NCBI RefSeq assembly: GCF_012030425.1
Contig: NZ_JAAUVN010000002.1
Location: 496,001-560,000 of the forward strand
DNA: 64,000 nt
Reading direction: 5' to 3'
Source: Sphingobacterium sp. B16(2022)
GTDB lineage: Bacteria > Bacteroidota > Bacteroidia > Sphingobacteriales > Sphingobacteriaceae
The notes beneath the pieces are model-generated. The model saw only the letters and a list, made by a program, of their open reading frames with translations, had not been told where the DNA came from and ran no database searches. Positions 63,076 to 64,000 of this stretch are shown in pieces. Each line of letters begins with the position of its first letter. Within the stretch, counting starts at the first letter, position 1. A program made the translations under genes and the position numbers.

Positions 63076-63119
63076 CAAGAAACGGTGATAGGCGAAGCTT
63101 TATCCAAAAATTAACAACA

Positions 63120-64000
63120 ATGAACACATATATAATATATATAAACAAGCTCTGGGGATATCTCCGGAAGCTTCTTAAGCCACAAGGAGCAGAAATACTG
63201 CTGATCAGTAAGGTGCTCTCAGTGTGCTTATTTATGACCTTTCATATGTTGAGTAGTGCTCAGACGCCCCGCAAGGACAGCGGGGCTGATGGGCCTATCA
63301 ATCATGTATTGCGCGGTACTGTTGTGTCTGCTGTAGATAACAAACCATTGGAAGGGGTATCGGTCCGAGTCGAAGCCGAAAAGGGGAGGACCTCGACCAA
63401 GAGAGATGGAACATTCAGTTTGCAGGTTGAGCATGCAAAAGGACCCGTGAAGTTTACCTATGTCGGCTACAAAAGCCAAGAAATCAATTATACCTCAGGG
63501 GTATCGTTAATTGTGAAATTGATACCCGAAGATAACAAACTCGAAGAGGTGGAAGTCGTATCGACAGGATTTCAGAAAATACCGAAAGAACGCGCCACGG
63601 GTAGCTTCGAGTTTGTGGACAATAAGTTGTTCAATAGAAAAGTATCTACAGACTTTGTCAGTAGGCTGGAAGATGTGGTGCCGGGGATAACCTCAATGAA
63701 AATATATCCTGAAAATAAAGGAGATCTTTTGAATGTTCACATAAGAGGAATCAGTACTTTGGGTTCAGAAGGATGGCCACTGGTTGTTATTGATGGTGTA
63801 CCTTATGATAATAAGGGTGCTGATGTCGGAATAGGAGCATTTAATAATATCAACCCGAATGATATCGAGAGTGTTACTGTATTGAAAGATGCCGCTGCAT
63901 CCTCTATTTGGGGTGCGCAGTCGGGCAATGGGGTCATTGTGATCACCACGAAACGAGGGAAGTTTAATGAACGGACAGAGCTCAGTTTCAACTCCAATGT
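63120..64000 (+). CDS. SusC/RagA-type TonB-dependent transporter, N-terminal part (runs off the window end)
   Basis: An ATG at 63120 opens a frame still open at the window end (293 codons). It has an export signal (about residues 20-50, ending MLSSAQ), a carboxypeptidase-regulatory-like domain (about 62-140; RGTVVSAVDNKPLEGVSVRV), the TonB-box region EEVEVVSTGFQ, and a plug with PKERATGSFEFVDNKLFNRK, VHIRGISTLGSEG and VLKDAAASSIWGAQSGNGVI. It lacks the STN domain of its RATGSF relative at 46492. Barrel and SusD partner lie beyond the window. Confidence 0.9.
   Translation, partial: MNTYIIYINKLWGYLRKLLKPQGAEILLISKVLSVCLFMTFHMLSSAQTPRKDSGADGPINHVLRGTVVSAVDNKPLEGVSVRVEAEKGRTSTKRDGTFSLQVEHAKGPVKFTYVGYKSQEINYTSGVSLIVKLIPEDNKLEEVEVVSTGFQKIPKERATGSFEFVDNKLFNRKVSTDFVSRLEDVVPGITSMKIYPENKGDLLNVHIRGISTLGSEGWPLVVIDGVPYDNKGADVGIGAFNNINPNDIESVTVLKDAAASSIWGAQSGNGVIVITTKRGKFNERTELSFNSN

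Overview
The window looks like the chromosome of a Bacteroidota, most likely Sphingobacteriaceae (a Sphingobacterium- or Pedobacter-like organism). Evidence: five SusC/RagA TonB-dependent transporters (one cut by the window end) and four SusD-type lipoproteins, a giant hybrid two-component regulator, a FecI/FecR sigma/anti-sigma pair, promoters of the TTG-N19-TAnnTTTG type and an AT-rich background. The genus is inferred from gene content only.

Layout. 1-956: 5' part of a minus-strand GH36 alpha-galactosidase. 1226-2797: a HipBST-type three-gene toxin-antitoxin operon behind three operators placed exactly 40 bp apart. 3146-5634: a serine hydrolase, a tiny membrane ORF and an HD phosphohydrolase. 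5922-10980: SusC, SusD and a fasciclin-domain lipoprotein. 11265-24070: a polysaccharide utilization locus made of an HTCS regulator, a PA14-containing GH31 glycosidase (alpha-xylosidase/alpha-glucosidase type), SusC, SusD and a glycan-binding-type lipoprotein. 24545-29332: a further SusC/SusD-like pair without enzymes. 29563-33654: a siderophore-type receptor and a small Cys protein, divergent from an AstE/AspA-type metallohydrolase across a symmetric overlapping promoter pair. 33991-37534: an M16 peptidase and a DsbD-N-like protein. 38057-40404: an AraC regulator and an MFS exporter of foreign-looking composition.

41111-53907: a FecI/FecR-controlled uptake locus with a beta-barrel protein, an STN-SusC, SusD, a DUF4397-like lipoprotein and a TlpA-like thioredoxin. 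A decayed copy of the thioredoxin gene sits between fecR and the barrel gene.

54073-57557 is the most unusual part. Seven minus-strand paralogous small ORFs (most starting MPWY) plus at least one decayed copy lie downstream of a MauE/DoxX-like membrane redox protein. Six of the seven start codons are preceded, at exactly 9 nt, by the same short hairpin, and several spacers carry the same ~35-bp repeat. One unit has been duplicated with a period of exactly 500 bp together with its terminator.

58122-62261 is a scrambled accessory region: a Cys-rich lipoprotein, a frameshifted and truncated zeta-toxin-like P-loop gene, and a minus-strand set of four genes of unknown function led by an XRE-type regulator with a perfect palindrome upstream, then decayed fragments. 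62262-64000 begins a second uptake cluster (a protein with a DUF3738-like end, then the start of another SusC). No rRNA, tRNA, CRISPR array or complete insertion sequence was seen.
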